A stretch of DNA of 64,000 bases from Eubacteriaceae bacterium. Its GTDB lineage: Bacteria > Bacillota > Clostridia > Lachnospirales > Lachnospiraceae. The stretch is from the NCBI GenBank assembly GCA_910574895.1, contig CAJTDQ010000003.1:1-64000 (forward strand). The letters run 5' to 3'. The notes beneath the pieces are model-generated. The model saw only the letters and a list, made by a program, of their open reading frames with translations. It was not told the DNA's origin and searched no databases. Each line of letters begins with the position of its first letter. The stretch's first letter is position 1. Below are positions 8,226 through 15,976 of the stretch, one piece after another. The position numbers and the translations under genes were made by a program.

Positions 8226-8905
8226 ATAAAATTGCAAAGTCTTATGACAGGGCAATCGATTTAGGGCGTCAAGGTATAGATCCATATGAAAATTTGCCGG
8301 ATTACATAAAAAATAATCCCAATTATTTAATTTATAAAGACATGCAGGAGAATGAGACGTTATCAGACAGCGGAAGAAAAGAGATTGTAGAATTTTTAAA
8401 TCCACAACAAGACATGAAGTGCATTGACTTGGGATGCTGCTTAAATTTGATGTTTCGTGGATACAAAGAGTGGGAGTCTATATATTATGGTGTGGATATT
8501 AGTCCGAAAACGATTGAATTATTAAAGCAATTTATAGAGAAAAATTGTCTTCAAATTGGTGCATTACATTGTGGTAGTATGCATAACACACCATTTGATG
8601 ATAGTTTCTTTGATATTGGAACATGCATCGGTTCACTCGAGTATTTTAGAAAAGAGTTTGTTGGACAGGTGCTTTGTGAGATATATCGAATAATGAAATC
8701 CAAGGGGAAAATTGTTCTGGATATTCCAAATGCAGGCAGTCCGGAATTTGAAATTACTGCATTAATTGAAGAGTACTTGGGACGTCCGGATGAGTTTGAT
8801 ATGAAGGTATCAGAATTTGAAAGTATGTTATCTTTTGGTTTTGAGATTAGCAAAAAAGAGGTTGTCGGCCCCATGATTCAATATTTTCTGATATGTAAAA
8901 AATAG
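8198..8905 (+). CDS. Class I SAM-dependent methyltransferase
   Basis: This 235-aa protein carries a Rossmann methyltransferase core: motif I MKCIDLGCCLNLMF (about residues 74-87), an acidic end of strand 2 in YYGVDIS, motif III-like FFDIGTCIGSLEYF and a post-motif KGKIVLDIPNAGSPEF. Motif I reads DLGCCLN instead of DxGxGxG, so the glycine loop is unusual. The start at ATG 8198 lies inside the glycosylase gene and has only a weak binding site, suggesting translational coupling. The substrate is unknown. Confidence 0.75.
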   Translation: MEGYKNTGLDKIAKSYDRAIDLGRQGIDPYENLPDYIKNNPNYLIYKDMQENETLSDSGRKEIVEFLNPQQDMKCIDLGCCLNLMFRGYKEWESIYYGVDISPKTIELLKQFIEKNCLQIGALHCGSMHNTPFDDSFFDIGTCIGSLEYFRKEFVGQVLCEIYRIMKSKGKIVLDIPNAGSPEFEITALIEEYLGRPDEFDMKVSEFESMLSFGFEISKKEVVGPMIQYFLICKK

Positions 8906-9026
8906 TGTAAAGGAAAGAGTGAATAAGTATATTGTGTGAAGTAAGTGGTATAAAAGAAAAAAATAATATAGAGAATAGATTTTCAATAGCATATTGATAA
9001 ATAATATATGAATAGGAGAAGAATAA

Positions 9027-9392
9027 ATGAAATACAATTGGATAGATGGTTATTTATTGGAAAAAAAAGGGGTAACAAAAAATCTTCAGGCAGACTGGAA
9101 CTGGATAAGATATTGTATTGAAGATAAGATGTTTGCAGCGATATGTCTGGATAATGAAGATAAACCATATTATATTAATGTAAAGACAGACCCACAGGAA
9201 AGTATTTACCTGCGTGAACAGTATGAAGATATCATTCCGGGATATTACTCAAATAAAGTTCATTGGAACTCTATAAAGCCGGATGGTGCAGTATCGGATG
9301 ATTTGATGAAACATTTATTAGATGAATCTTATGAGTTGATTCTGGCTGGATTTAGCAAGAAAAAACAACGCGAAATTTTGGGAGAAGAATAG
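9027..9392 (+). CDS. MmcQ/YjbR-family DNA-binding protein
   Basis: This 121-aa protein has the cyaY-like fold signature of MmcQ/YjbR: a central KMFAAICLDNEDKPYYINVKTDP, then LREQYEDIIPGYYSNKVHWNSI and a C-terminal helix LMKHLLDESYELILAGFS. ATG 9027 follows AGGAGAAG. The family is small, single-domain and often monocistronic, and its role is not well defined. It is followed two bases later by a GrpB-family gene. Confidence 0.85.
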   Translation: MKYNWIDGYLLEKKGVTKNLQADWNWIRYCIEDKMFAAICLDNEDKPYYINVKTDPQESIYLREQYEDIIPGYYSNKVHWNSIKPDGAVSDDLMKHLLDESYELILAGFSKKKQREILGEE

Positions 9393-9394
9393 TA

Positions 9395-10018
9395 GTGGAA
9401 AACATAAAGACAAAACATGACGATATTGAGAAAAGTGTCTGTTTTAAGAAAAGAAAGAGTTTATCAGAAATGAGTTTAGAAGAACTATGGAGGCTTTTTC
9501 CAATATCCCTCACAGAGCATCAGGTCTATTGGAAAAACTGGTATCGTGATGAGAAAGACAATATAGAAAAGATATTGAATCAGATAGAAACGTACAGAAT
9601 CAGCCATATCGGGAGCACTTCAATTGATATAATCTGGGCAAAACCGATTATTGATATTCTTGTGGAAATACCAAGACAATATGATATGGAGGAAATAAAG
9701 AAACAATTAGTAGGTAATGGTTATATTTGCATGAACCAGAGTTTCAATAGAATTTCTTTCAATAAAGGCTATACGGACAATGGTTTTGCAGAGAAAGTGT
9801 TTCATCTGCATTTGCGATATACGGGAGACAATGATGAACTATATTTTAGAGATTATTTAATTGAGCATCAGGACGTGGCAAGACAGTATGAAGAGTTGAA
9901 ATTGAAGTTATGGAAGAAGTATCAATATAATCGTGATGAATATACAAATGCAAAAACAGAATTTATCAAAGAATACACACAAAAAGCAAAGAAAGAGTAT
10001 GGTAAAAGATATGAATAA
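9395..10018 (+). CDS. GrpB-family (UPF0157) nucleotidyltransferase-fold protein
   Basis: This 207-aa protein has the family core ISHIGSTSIDIIWAKPIIDILVEI (about residues 68-91) with the GST and DxD-like residues of a nucleotidyltransferase fold, and FHLHLRYTGDNDELYFRDYL later. The start is a GTG at 9395 with GGGAGAAG eight bases before it; an internal ATG at 9470 (MSLEELWRLFPI) would give a product of the family's more usual length. The biochemical role is unknown. The 3' end overlaps the start of mutY. Confidence 0.8.
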   Translation: MENIKTKHDDIEKSVCFKKRKSLSEMSLEELWRLFPISLTEHQVYWKNWYRDEKDNIEKILNQIETYRISHIGSTSIDIIWAKPIIDILVEIPRQYDMEEIKKQLVGNGYICMNQSFNRISFNKGYTDNGFAEKVFHLHLRYTGDNDELYFRDYLIEHQDVARQYEELKLKLWKKYQYNRDEYTNAKTEFIKEYTQKAKKEYGKRYE

Positions 10019-11042
10019 TAAATCATTACAGTGGATTGTTGCCCCATTGCTTGAATGGTACGGGGAGCAGGCAAGGGTACTTCCATGGAGAGAAAACAGT
10101 GACCCATATCGTGTGTGGGTTTCAGAAATAATGTTGCAGCAGACCAGAGTGGAGGCAGTGATAGATTATTATCAGAGATTTATGGAGAGCTTTCCAAATA
10201 TTGAAACACTGGCTGCTGCACCAGAAGAAAAGGTTATGAAATTATGGGAAGGATTAGGATATTATTCGCGAGCAAGAAATCTTAAAAAAACAGCAGAGGT
10301 TATATGCGAACAGTATAGCGGAATGTTTCCGGAGGAGTATTCTGAGATTTTGAAACTTCCAGGGATTGGAAAATATACAGCAGGGGCTGTCAGTTCAATT
10401 GCATTTGGGCAGCCTTGTTCCGCAGTGGATGGAAATGTACTTCGCGTAATAACCAGATTAGAAGAAAATGACACAGATATTAAAGATGAAAAGTTTAAGA
10501 AGCAGATTGGTGAAAGGCTGGAAGAGGTTTACCCTGCAGGTTATTGCAGTGAATTTACACAAAGTTTAATGGAGCTGGGAGCTACGGTCTGTGTTCCAAA
10601 TGGAGAGCCGAAATGTGAAAAGTGTCCGTTGAAGAGTGGGTGTGGTGCATATAAAAATAATACATGGCAGAATTATCCGGTAAAACAAATGAAACCACAA
10701 CGCAAAAAAATAAATAAAACAGTATTTATTTTATCGGCGGGAGACAAAATTGCTGTAAGGCATAGAGATGAACAGGGGCTTTTAGCTGGTTTATGGGAAT
10801 TTCCTAATATAGACAGAAAAATGACTGAAGAAGAGGCTGGCAGGTGGTTAGAGCAAAAGGGGATTGAAGTAATTCAGATAGAGAAGTATAAAACCGCAAA
10901 GCATATTTTTACGCATTTGGAATGGTATATGAATTGTTATCATATTGTATGCAAAGAAATAAATGATACTTTCGAATGGGTTTCAAAAGAAGAGTTGAAT
11001 AATGAAGTGCCATTGCCGACTGCATTTCGAAAATGTTTATAA
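9999..11042 (+). CDS. mutY: A/G-specific adenine glycosylase MutY
   Basis: MutY removes adenine mispaired with 8-oxoguanine. Seen here are the catalytic-Glu segment SEIMLQQTRVEAV, the helix-hairpin-helix LPGIGKYTAGAVSS, the catalytic Asp in SAVDGNVLRV, a four-cysteine iron-sulphur motif (C-x7-C-x2-C-x5-C, near residue 200) and a C-terminal NUDIX-like domain (RDEQGLLAGLWEFPN) that recognises 8-oxoG. The start is ATG 9999 or 10011; both lie within the end of the grpB-like gene, so translation is probably coupled. A terminator follows. Confidence 0.93.
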   Translation: MVKDMNNKSLQWIVAPLLEWYGEQARVLPWRENSDPYRVWVSEIMLQQTRVEAVIDYYQRFMESFPNIETLAAAPEEKVMKLWEGLGYYSRARNLKKTAEVICEQYSGMFPEEYSEILKLPGIGKYTAGAVSSIAFGQPCSAVDGNVLRVITRLEENDTDIKDEKFKKQIGERLEEVYPAGYCSEFTQSLMELGATVCVPNGEPKCEKCPLKSGCGAYKNNTWQNYPVKQMKPQRKKINKTVFILSAGDKIAVRHRDEQGLLAGLWEFPNIDRKMTEEEAGRWLEQKGIEVIQIEKYKTAKHIFTHLEWYMNCYHIVCKEINDTFEWVSKEELNNEVPLPTAFRKCL

Positions 11043-11065
11043 AAGAAAAGATAAATTGGACTAGA

Positions 11066-11107
11066 CACAATGTTTGTATTATTTAGATACAGATGTTGTG
11101 TTTTTTA
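11066..11107 (+). terminator. Terminator after mutY
   Basis: ACACAATGT pairs with ATGTTGTGT across a 20-base loop and is followed by six T. It separates mutY from the LytTR-controlled two-component system. Confidence 0.65.
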
Positions 11108-11113
11108 TAATTT

Positions 11114-11185
11114 ACTATCGTTGACGCAGAAATCACTATCGTTGACGCAGATTATATTTACAAAAAAATAAAATGAATTATGCTA
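11114..11185 (+). promoter_or_regulatory. LytTR direct-repeat site 1 and promoter of the two-component system
   Basis: ACTATCGTTGACGCAG occurs twice, at 11114-11129 and 11135-11150, a 21-base period that puts both copies on one DNA face; this is how LytTR-type regulators such as AgrA and ComE bind. Six bases after the second copy is TTTACA (11157-11162), and 16 bases later TATGCT (11179-11184). A second site at 13456 has the same period and the same six-base distance to its -35. The adjacent LytTR response regulator is the obvious binder, making this an autoregulatory site. Confidence 0.75.
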
Positions 11186-11189
11186 ATTC

Positions 11190-11363
11190 TTGTCCGGACA
11201 ATACATAAGTATATACGGAAAGGATTATGTGTTGTTTAATAGCTTCTGGCACTTTATGAGACGTTGGTTTTAATTGTCGATAAAGCAAGTAAAAAAGTTA
11301 AATTCTTCCGTAATTTCCAATTTTTTGTTATAATTATTTTACTAATAGTTGGAATTACGGAGG
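11190..11363 (+). promoter_or_regulatory. Structured leader masking the ribosome binding site of the kinase gene
   Basis: A transcript from the promoter above would begin near a perfect palindrome TTGTCCGGACAA (11190-11201), pass a 10-codon reading frame (11227-11259, MCCLIASGTL, preceded by GGAAAGG), a hairpin CTTTAT/ATAAAG around 11251-11285, and then CTTCCGTAATTTCCAA (11305-11320), which is nearly the exact complement of TTGGAATTACGGAGG (11349-11363). That last pairing would hide the GGAGG of the kinase gene. A TATAAT at 11329-11334 lies in the loop; a transcript starting there would lack the masking arm. Translational control is inferred. Confidence 0.5.
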
Positions 11364-11369
11364 AGTTTT

Positions 11370-12668
11370 ATGGAGCAGATTATGTATGTTTTAACAGATG
11401 CGTTGCATTTGTTAAAAATTATTATTTTATGTGATTTAATATTTATGTTTCGAAAGAGAAAAAGAAAGTATGTAACTGTTGTTTCAACAGCTGTAATGCT
11501 TATTCTCTCATTGTTATTGCATATTTATAATAATGACATGATTTCATTTGTTTCTTTTTTCATAACACTATGTTTATATATTTGCTTAATTTATGATGAA
11601 AAAATATATGAATTAATTATTTCCAGCATTTGGATAATATTTTTGACGTCGATGCTGGATTTGCTGTTTACAGAAATGGTAACTGTATTATTTGATATGT
11701 TAAAGCTTACTAATCAACGGGTGGGAGAATTGACGGCTTCAGCTGTTTCTTTGCTTTTCATTTTATTGGTAGGTCAAATATATAAAAATAAGTATAAGAT
11801 TGGAATTAAGAATATTGGATTTGTAAAATTATTTTTATTTACAATTCTTGCTACAGCAGATGCTTTTGTTATTATGAGTCTTGGAACAATATTGGTTGAT
11901 GATTATAAAGGTAGCCACAAATTATTGTTTTTAATTTTATTTTTAATTACAATTATCGGAATATTCATACAGTTGGCTGCGGTTATCTTATTAATTATTT
12001 CCAGAGATACATATAAGGAAAAAGAAGAAATCACAGGAAAGTATTTAAGTGAACAAATAAAGCATTATAAATATCTAGAGCAGAGAGAAAAAGATACAAA
12101 GAAGTTCAGACATGATATTAAAAGTCATATGCAGGTACTTTCGAGTATGGCAAAGAATGATATGTATTCAAATTTTGATGAATATATGAAAGATATCAAT
12201 ATTAAAATAGACAGTTTTGGAAATGTTATTGCAGTAAATAATGGTATCGTAGATGCGATTGTGAATAAATATTATTCTGAGGCATTACAAAAAGGTATTG
12301 ACATTGAGATAAAGGGAATGTTTCCGAAAATTTGTAAGATTTCTGCGTATGATTTATGCACTATATTCTCTAATCTGTTAAGTAATGCACTAGAGGCTAC
12401 TGAAAAGTCTGCAGAAAAAAGAATTTCTATGGAATGTAGATATACAAAAGAAAGCATAATTATTATTACAAATAATACATTTAAAGACGAAGGGCAATTT
12501 CGCCATAGCAAAATAATAACGACGAAAAAAGATATAGAGTATCATGGATTCGGAGTAGAAAATATAAAAGATGCTGTCGTGAGGAATCATGGAATGATAG
12601 ATATTGACATTAAGGATTCAATTTACTCTATAACTGTAATGCTTGTAAATCAGGAGGTAGAGGGTTGA
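11370..12668 (+). CDS. AgrC-like sensor histidine kinase (GHKL type)
   Basis: ATG 11370 is preceded by CGGAGGAG; an in-frame TTG at 11349 lies upstream of that site and is rejected. The 432-aa protein has about six or seven membrane segments in the first 215 residues, then a dimerisation segment with RHDIKSHMQVL (phospho-acceptor His), the N-box TIFSNLLSNALEATEK and a short HATPase end GFGVENIKDAVVRNHG. This is the architecture of peptide-pheromone kinases of the AgrC/ComD group. No agrB or agrD gene is next to it. Its stop overlaps the TTG start of the regulator gene. Confidence 0.9.
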   Translation: MEQIMYVLTDALHLLKIIILCDLIFMFRKRKRKYVTVVSTAVMLILSLLLHIYNNDMISFVSFFITLCLYICLIYDEKIYELIISSIWIIFLTSMLDLLFTEMVTVLFDMLKLTNQRVGELTASAVSLLFILLVGQIYKNKYKIGIKNIGFVKLFLFTILATADAFVIMSLGTILVDDYKGSHKLLFLILFLITIIGIFIQLAAVILLIISRDTYKEKEEITGKYLSEQIKHYKYLEQREKDTKKFRHDIKSHMQVLSSMAKNDMYSNFDEYMKDINIKIDSFGNVIAVNNGIVDAIVNKYYSEALQKGIDIEIKGMFPKICKISAYDLCTIFSNLLSNALEATEKSAEKRISMECRYTKESIIIITNNTFKDEGQFRHSKIITTKKDIEYHGFGVENIKDAVVRNHGMIDIDIKDSIYSITVMLVNQEVEG

Positions 12669-13366
12669 AAATTGCAGTAGTAGATGACATACAGTTATAT
12701 CGTGACAGGGCAAAAAACTGTATTATTAATTATTTTAGAAATGGGATTATTAATATAGATTTTTATGAAAGTGGTGAGACATATCTGGAAAGTGGAATTG
12801 AGTATGATATTTCTTTCATTGATATAGAGATGAATGGTATGGATGGCTTTGAAACGATAAAGAGGGCAAGGAAGAAATATCCCGAAGGAGTATATATGAT
12901 ACTTACAACACATACTGAAATGTGTGATAGAGGATATCTGGTAAATGCTTATAGATATATTAATAAAGAAAAGATGGAAGTGTTAATCGTTGAAGCATTG
13001 GATTCTGCTGAAATTCTTTTAGAAAGAAATAAGAGAATTAAAGTAAATATTGTTGGAGAAGGAATAAGGGAAATTACATTAAAAGATATTAGTTATGTGG
13101 AAGGTGCCAGTCACAATGTTATTGTTCACATGAAACATGGAACTAAAAGATGCAATACCAGCATGAGAGAGTTTGAAAAGGAGTTATGTGATAAATGGTT
13201 TTTCAGATGTCACAAGTCTTTTATTGTAAACTTGGATGAGATTGAGAGGTTAGAAAATTTGATTGTGTACATGAAAGATGGGAGTGATTTGGATGTTGCA
13301 CAAAGAAAGCTCTGGGAATTTAAAAGAGTATATTTAAAGAGAATATATGATTGTGGTAATGCATAA
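12665..13366 (+). CDS. LytTR response regulator (AgrA/ComE type)
   Basis: The product has 233 aa. The receiver domain (about 1-120) has VVDDI at the start and phospho-acceptor Asp in SFIDIEMNGMDGFE; the LytTR domain (about 128-228) contains ISYVEGASHNVIVHM, then MREFEKEL and CHKSFIVNLDEIERL. The start is a TTG whose last bases overlap the kinase stop, after GAGG. Partner kinase, matched upstream site (11114) and downstream site (13456) make a self-contained system. A GAAA-loop terminator follows at once. Confidence 0.92.
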   Translation: MKIAVVDDIQLYRDRAKNCIINYFRNGIINIDFYESGETYLESGIEYDISFIDIEMNGMDGFETIKRARKKYPEGVYMILTTHTEMCDRGYLVNAYRYINKEKMEVLIVEALDSAEILLERNKRIKVNIVGEGIREITLKDISYVEGASHNVIVHMKHGTKRCNTSMREFEKELCDKWFFRCHKSFIVNLDEIERLENLIVYMKDGSDLDVAQRKLWEFKRVYLKRIYDCGNA

Positions 13367-13367
13367 A

Positions 13368-13390
13368 GAGTCACGAAAGTGGCTTTTTTT
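13368..13390 (+). terminator. Terminator of the two-component operon
   Basis: AGTCAC-GAAA-GTGGCT (one G-T pair) followed by seven T, starting two bases after the regulator stop codon. Confidence 0.85.
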
Positions 13391-13455
13391 ATTGGGATAA
13401 AATATTTAAAAAAATGCGTGAAATTATATAATAACACACTAGTACTATAAAAAAT

Positions 13456-13527
13456 ACTATCGTTTACGCAAAAATCACTATCGTTCGTGCAGATTCTATT
13501 GACCGATCTGTCAAATATTATTATTTT
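13456..13527 (+). promoter_or_regulatory. LytTR direct-repeat site 2 with promoter
   Basis: ACTATCGTTTACGCA at 13456 and ACTATCGTTCGTGCAG at 13477 are two copies of the motif in site 1, again 21 bases apart. Six bases after the second copy stands TTGACC (13499-13504), then 17 bases and TATTTT (13522-13527). The geometry equals site 1. No gene with a usable start follows within 230 bases, only hairpins. Confidence 0.75.
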
Positions 13528-13533
13528 TGGGAT

Positions 13534-13720
13534 GGATAGTTAAATAACTATTCAAAAGAGTGTGGATTTTATAATTTCCATATCATAATGAAAAGAAAAA
13601 TTGATATGGAAAAGTGGGGGCGACGAAAGCATTAGGCTGTTTGGACTAGTGCTTTTGTTGAAGTTAAGAGTTTTTTATAAAAGTATGATGTTTATATGTA
13701 CCATGCTTTTATTTAATTTG
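13534..13720 (+). ncRNA. Candidate LytTR-activated structured RNA
   Basis: From the expected start (about 13534) the sequence folds into three hairpins: TTTCCATATC/GATATGGAAA (13575-13584 with 13603-13612, perfect), a 15-bp stem from 13621-13635 with 13646-13660 including three G-U pairs, and ATAAAAGTATG/CATGCTTTTAT (13677-13687 with 13702-13712), the last followed by TTAATTT and able to act as terminator. The longest reading frames inside are 8-15 codons without binding sites. Position next to an AgrCA-like system recalls RNAIII, a target RNA of AgrA. It matches no Rfam family I recognise, and a tiny peptide gene cannot be excluded. Confidence 0.5.
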
Positions 13721-13770
13721 GTAAAAATGTGTGATAAAATAAACATTATAAAATGCTGAAAGGAATTACA

Positions 13771-14229
13771 ATGATTAATACAACTCTTTGCTATATAGAA
13801 AAAGATAATAAATTTCTCATGCTTCACAGAACGAAGAAAGAAAATGATTTAAATGAAGGGAAATGGATTGGGGTAGGAGGAAAATTCGAAAAAGGCGAAA
13901 CACCGGAAGAGTGTCTTTTGCGGGAAGTAAAAGAAGAAACAGGTCTTACATTGATTAAGTATAGGCTGCGTGCAGTAATTACATTTATCTTAAATGAATG
14001 GGGAACAGAATATATGTATCTATTTACTGCAAACGAGTTTTCAGGTGAACTACGAGAGTGTAATGAGGGAGATTTGCAATGGGTCGATAAGAAGGACATA
14101 CTAAAGTTAAATATTTGGAATGGTGACAAAATTTTCTTGAAAAAATTAATAGAAGAAGATAATTTTTTCACATTGAAAGTGGTATATGATGGTGATAGAT
14201 TAGTGGAAAGTGTGATTAAAGATTATTAG
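13771..14229 (+). CDS. NUDIX hydrolase (8-oxo-dGTP diphosphatase-like)
   Basis: The NUDIX box is complete: GGKFEKGETPEECLLREVKEET (about residues 34-55), with the REVKEE metal-binding glutamates. The 152-aa protein is of MutT size and includes WGTEYMYLF and GDLQWVDKKDIL, typical of 8-oxo-dGTP diphosphatases. ATG 13771 follows AAAGGA with seven bases between; an ATG six codons earlier overlaps the binding site. It would remove oxidised or other non-canonical nucleotides. It precedes a sugar acetyltransferase gene by 22 bases and is probably co-transcribed. Confidence 0.88.
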   Translation: MINTTLCYIEKDNKFLMLHRTKKENDLNEGKWIGVGGKFEKGETPEECLLREVKEETGLTLIKYRLRAVITFILNEWGTEYMYLFTANEFSGELRECNEGDLQWVDKKDILKLNIWNGDKIFLKKLIEEDNFFTLKVVYDGDRLVESVIKDY

Positions 14230-14251
14230 ACAAAATATTTTAGGAGGAAAA

Positions 14252-14869
14252 ATGACTGAAGAAGAGAAAATGTTAAGTGGAAAAATTTATGATACATCAG
14301 ATGAAAATCTGGTGAAAAAGCGAGTAAATGCACATAGATGGTCAAAGGATTATAATGATACATATGAGGACGAAGAGGAAAAGAGGGCGGAAATTTTACA
14401 AAAACTTTTACCGGATATGGGAGAGGGGACATATATTCAGGGGCCAATTCAATTTGACTATGGGGTAAATACGAAGATCGGAAAAAACTGTTTTGTGAAT
14501 TTTAATTTTGTTGTTTTGGACAGCTGTCCGATTACTATAGGGGATGATGTGTTTTTTGGACCCAATTGTACACTGGTGACACCGATTCATCCATTTTTAA
14601 AAGAGGAGCGTAAAATTCGATTTAAAGAAAATGAAACTGCATATGATTTAGAATATGCCAGCCCTATTACGATAAAGGATGGTTGCTGGATTGCATCAAA
14701 TGTAATTGTATGTGGCGGTGTGACGATTGGAAAAGATACAATTATTGGGGCTGGAAGTGTTGTGACAAAAGATATACCGGAAGGAGTATTTGCAGCAGGA
14801 AATCCGTGTAAGGTAATACGAAAAATTACGGAAGATGATTCGATTTTGTTAAAGAAACATTTATATTAA
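14252..14869 (+). CDS. Sugar O-acetyltransferase (maltose/galactoside acetyltransferase type)
   Basis: This 205-aa left-handed beta-helix acetyltransferase starts with the Mac domain (TEEEKMLSGKIYDTSDENLVKKRVNAH) and continues with hexapeptide repeats (IGKNCFVNFN, ITIGDDVFFGPNCTLVTPIHP, IGAGSVVTKDIPEGVFAAGNPCKVIR). The HP of TPIHP holds the catalytic histidine of this family. It transfers acetyl from acetyl-CoA to sugars in the cytoplasm. GGAGGAAAA precedes ATG 14252. Confidence 0.92.
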   Translation: MTEEEKMLSGKIYDTSDENLVKKRVNAHRWSKDYNDTYEDEEEKRAEILQKLLPDMGEGTYIQGPIQFDYGVNTKIGKNCFVNFNFVVLDSCPITIGDDVFFGPNCTLVTPIHPFLKEERKIRFKENETAYDLEYASPITIKDGCWIASNVIVCGGVTIGKDTIIGAGSVVTKDIPEGVFAAGNPCKVIRKITEDDSILLKKHLY

Positions 14870-14966
14870 TATTAGTGTTTAAATACGACAATTTATTCTA
14901 AAAAATATTGGTAATTGCAGAGTTTATATAGCGTCATTAGATGTATGTAAAAATGGAGGCGTTAGA

Positions 14967-15511
14967 ATGAAGATAATTCTAAAAATAGGAGTGAAATAAT
15001 CTATCCTATATGTGATGAAATGGCTGAAATTTTAAATAAGAATGGTCCGACAAATAAAAAAATAGAAGAGTTATATAAGTTTTTAGATGATAAAAATAAT
15101 GAGAAAATAGTACGATTAAGAGAGATACTGAATCTTGAAGATATGAAAAGGAAAGGTGATGATGCCCAAACAGGGTTACATTATGGTCAAATTCAGAAGT
15201 GGGTTAATATGCCCTTGAAATATATGTGGCTTATTGGTTTGCTAAAAGATGAAGATAAAAATTGTCTACAAATTCCAATTGATAGTATTATAATGAGAGA
15301 AATGAGTGACGATTTAGAAACAAACTTTCCTTGTTATAATGGGAAAATTAGAAAGTATAGTGAATCAAGTAGTATACCATGGAGTAAATTAAATAAGGAA
15401 GAATATAAGGAAATAAAAAATTCTATTAAAACTGAATCATCCCCAATTAAATGGGAATGTAATGCATGGATAAAGTATGCAGAAAAAAAGAGAAAAAGAG
15501 GAAAGAAATAA
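14967..15511 (+). pseudogene. Uncharacterised protein gene, probably frameshifted near its start
   Basis: The long frame from ATG 15020 gives 163 aa (AQTGLHYGQIQKWVNMPLK region, lysine-rich end), but that ATG has no ribosome binding site and the frame is already open back to 14966. A good site (TGGAGG) with ATG stands at 14967 in another frame and stops after 10 codons. Restoring one A in the second codon would join that start to the long frame as M-K-D-N-S-K-N-R-S-E-I-I-Y-P. A one-base deletion therefore seems to have broken the start. I do not recognise the family. Confidence 0.5.
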
Positions 15512-15560
15512 AGAACCTAAAACATGGAAATCTAAAATAGAGAAAATTATATAACATAAG

Positions 15561-15603
15561 AATAATCCCATCCATTGATATTTTATCAATGGATGGGATT
15601 ATT
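15561..15603. terminator. Bidirectional terminator with perfect 20-bp stem
   Basis: AATAATCCCATCCATTGATA at 15561-15580 is perfectly complementary to 15584-15603 with a TTT loop. It sits between convergent genes (15511 end, plus strand; 15628 end, minus strand) and has A/T-rich flanks on both sides. Confidence 0.85.
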
Positions 15604-15627
15604 TTATGGTAAATAATAAACGGAAAA

Positions 15628-15792
15628 TTATTTACCATTATCTCCACCTGGACCATCTTTTCTTGGACGAGATGATTCAGGTAATGGTTCTACGTTGTAA
15701 TCTGGTTTGTTAGAAAACTTATCCTTTGGTAAATCTACTTCAGGAATATTTCCATCGTCATAAGCGTTTTTTAATTTATTATTTTTACCCAT
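15628..15792 (-). CDS. Small hydrophilic protein, 54 aa, Gly/Pro-rich tail
   Basis: On the minus strand, AAAGGATGG precedes an ATG at 15792; a start eleven codons further upstream overlaps that binding site. The product begins MGKNNKLKNAYDDGNIPEV, is rich in Asp, Lys and Pro, and ends PRKDGPGGDNGK. There is no membrane segment or cysteine, so it is neither a typical bacteriocin nor a lipoprotein. The good binding site and own terminator argue that it is a real gene. Function unknown; it could be a small secreted or processed peptide, but no signal sequence is visible. Confidence 0.6.
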   Translation of the reverse strand: MGKNNKLKNAYDDGNIPEVDLPKDKFSNKPDYNVEPLPESSRPRKDGPGGDNGK

Positions 15793-15976
15793 ATTGCACC
15801 ATCCTTTCAAATATAGGATGGGCAAATGTGTGAGATTTTATACGGATAACTTAATCATAAAATCAAATGTTATTAACAAAAAGTTTGTACTCTGTTTACA
15901 GATAAGCAATAATAGAAAAATAAAACATAAAGCAACATAAAATATGTGATAGAATACATAAAAAAGGAGAAAGAGA

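Noticed and set aside
11227-11259. 10-codon frame MCCLIASGTL as a pheromone precursor for the AgrC-like kinase
   Set aside because: Too short for a leader plus signal, no processing partner nearby; kept only as part of the leader description.
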